A stretch of 5,299 bases of DNA from the NCBI GenBank assembly GCA_045632485.1, contig JAZQWT010000140.1, positions 1-5,299 of the forward strand, in the 5' to 3' direction. The DNA is from SIG575 sp045632485 (lineage in GTDB: Bacteria > Bacillota > Clostridia > Oscillospirales > Acutalibacteraceae). The position numbers were made by a program, and so were the translations under genes. The first letter of the stretch is position 1; each line of letters starts with the position of its first letter. This document shows, one piece after another, positions 4,340 to 5,299 of the stretch. Below the pieces are notes generated by a model. The model did not search any database. It saw only the letters and a program-made list of their open reading frames with translations, and was not told where the DNA came from.

Positions 4340-5299
4340 AATTGTTGAAGATTATTTAGACAGCGTTGTTCCGCAGAAGCTTTCACAAAAAACAACTGAG
4401 GAAATCCGCGAAGAAATCAGAAGCCATATTTATGACAGAGCAGATTTTTATATGGAAATCGGTTATGATGAAGAAACAGCTTTTAAGAAAGCTGTCGAGC
4501 AGATGGGTGAATCAGAAAATGTAAAAGCAGATTTCAGTGCTATTTATAAGGATAGCTTATTCAAAGCGATGTTGCTCTTTTTCGGCATATGTATCTGGAA
4601 TGTAGCACTCATCACAGCATCTCTCGGATATATGAATTTTGTCGACCCTGTAGATTATGAGCTTCCGTCTGTTGCTTTTCTTGTTTCTGTTCTGGCGGTA
4701 AATGTATTACTGATTGTTTATACTATAAAATGCATAAGACAAAAACTGCAGAAACAGCTTCTTGGCATAATCTGGGCATTTGCGCTGATTTCTCTTGGTT
4801 CATTTATAACGAGCGGTATATTTTTTCCTGTAATCAATGCAGGTAAACTTATTTTTAAATTTATAACAAACGGTGTTTATCCGACTGAAGGACCTTTATC
4901 CGGAAGAGATTTAGATATTACGATTGTAAATATAATTCTCGTAATTCTTTATACATTTCTTTCTTTCAGAGCTTATGATAAAATGGGTTTCAGGAATAAA
5001 CCTTACCGTTTATCTTTAAAGCAGATAACATTGTTTATTTCCGCCATATGCCTGTGCTTTACCGTTGTTTACGGTTTTGCTTATGCAAAATACGAATGGA
5101 GTTATACACAGACTCTGAATGTAGCAAAAGATAATGAATTTTTTTCAGATATGACCATAGAGCAGAAAAAAGTATTTGATACTATTGAAGTGGGAGATGA
5201 AATAAAGAAAACGGACAAAATCCTGACACAAAACGGTTTTGTAAGACAGAACAAAAATTATGCTGATTACATAGATGATTGCTATATGCCGTTCTGGGT
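4326..5299 (+). CDS. HAAS-domain (DUF1700-type) membrane protein, 3' end cut off
   Basis: The frame is open for 324 codons from the ATG at 4326 to the window edge, so the C-terminus is missing. Residues 1-77 form a soluble helical domain of the HAAS/DUF1700 kind: an N-terminal Tyr-Leu-Asp motif, Glu-Glu-Ile-Arg-x-Glu-Ile-x-x-His-Ile, then Gly-Tyr-Asp-Glu-Glu-x-Ala and a Met-Gly-Glu turn. Five hydrophobic segments follow, at about 81-103, 116-134, 145-167, 199-215 and 234-254. The visible tail after the fifth (255-324) is hydrophilic. If the HAAS domain is cytoplasmic, an odd number of spans places the tail outside the cell. HAAS proteins are regularly encoded directly after PadR regulators in Firmicutes and are thought to act in membrane signalling; the precise role is unknown. 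The 14-bp overlap with padR suggests translational coupling. Confidence 0.82.
   Translation, partial: MQQHKIVEDYLDSVVPQKLSQKTTEEIREEIRSHIYDRADFYMEIGYDEETAFKKAVEQMGESENVKADFSAIYKDSLFKAMLLFFGICIWNVALITASLGYMNFVDPVDYELPSVAFLVSVLAVNVLLIVYTIKCIRQKLQKQLLGIIWAFALISLGSFITSGIFFPVINAGKLIFKFITNGVYPTEGPLSGRDLDITIVNIILVILYTFLSFRAYDKMGFRNKPYRLSLKQITLFISAICLCFTVVYGFAYAKYEWSYTQTLNVAKDNEFFSDMTIEQKKVFDTIEVGDEIKKTDKILTQNGFVRQNKNYADYIDDCYMPFW

Overview
This AT-rich window most resembles the chromosome of a Firmicutes bacterium, probably a gut-type Clostridia member (Oscillospiraceae/Lachnospiraceae-like). The reasons are strong purine-rich Shine-Dalgarno sites before every gene, sigma-A promoters with 17-18 bp spacers and extended -10 elements, and a PadR regulator overlapping a HAAS-domain membrane protein gene, a pair common in that phylum. 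The taxonomic call is an inference from style; no marker gene is present.

Layout, left to right. Positions 1-25 hold the first eight codons of a minus-strand gene with its own promoter and ribosome binding site; its N-terminus (MSKQPNVL) looks like that of type I sulfatases. Positions 90-300 are non-coding as far as can be seen and contain a cluster of adjacent, mutually exclusive hairpins (216-260). A single gene at 362-883 encodes a DUF4375/DMP19-like acidic protein under its own promoter.

From 976 to 3899 lies one clear transcription unit: promoter, a small class C beta-lactamase-fold serine hydrolase, a GH99-like/WbsX-domain protein, an alpha/beta hydrolase of the acetyl-esterase type, then a perfect intrinsic terminator. 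The genes are 20 bp and 2 bp apart. None has a visible signal peptide, so the products should act in the cytoplasm. The most economical reading is an intracellular route in which a glycan fragment is cut by the GH99-like enzyme and relieved of ester groups by the two serine hydrolases. The divergent sulfatase-like gene may belong to the same theme. The substrate is unknown and no transporter is visible here.

From 3915 to the right end is a separate regulatory unit: a promoter overlapped by a 12-bp perfect palindrome, a PadR-family repressor (true start 3995), and a HAAS-domain multi-spanning membrane protein that starts inside padR and runs off the window. The palindrome and a second inverted repeat are good candidates for PadR autoregulation.

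The proteins belong to recognisable families. The less usual parts are the three-enzyme cassette, the retained GH99-type glutamate pair in the WbsX-like protein, the hairpin cluster, and the PadR operator candidates.
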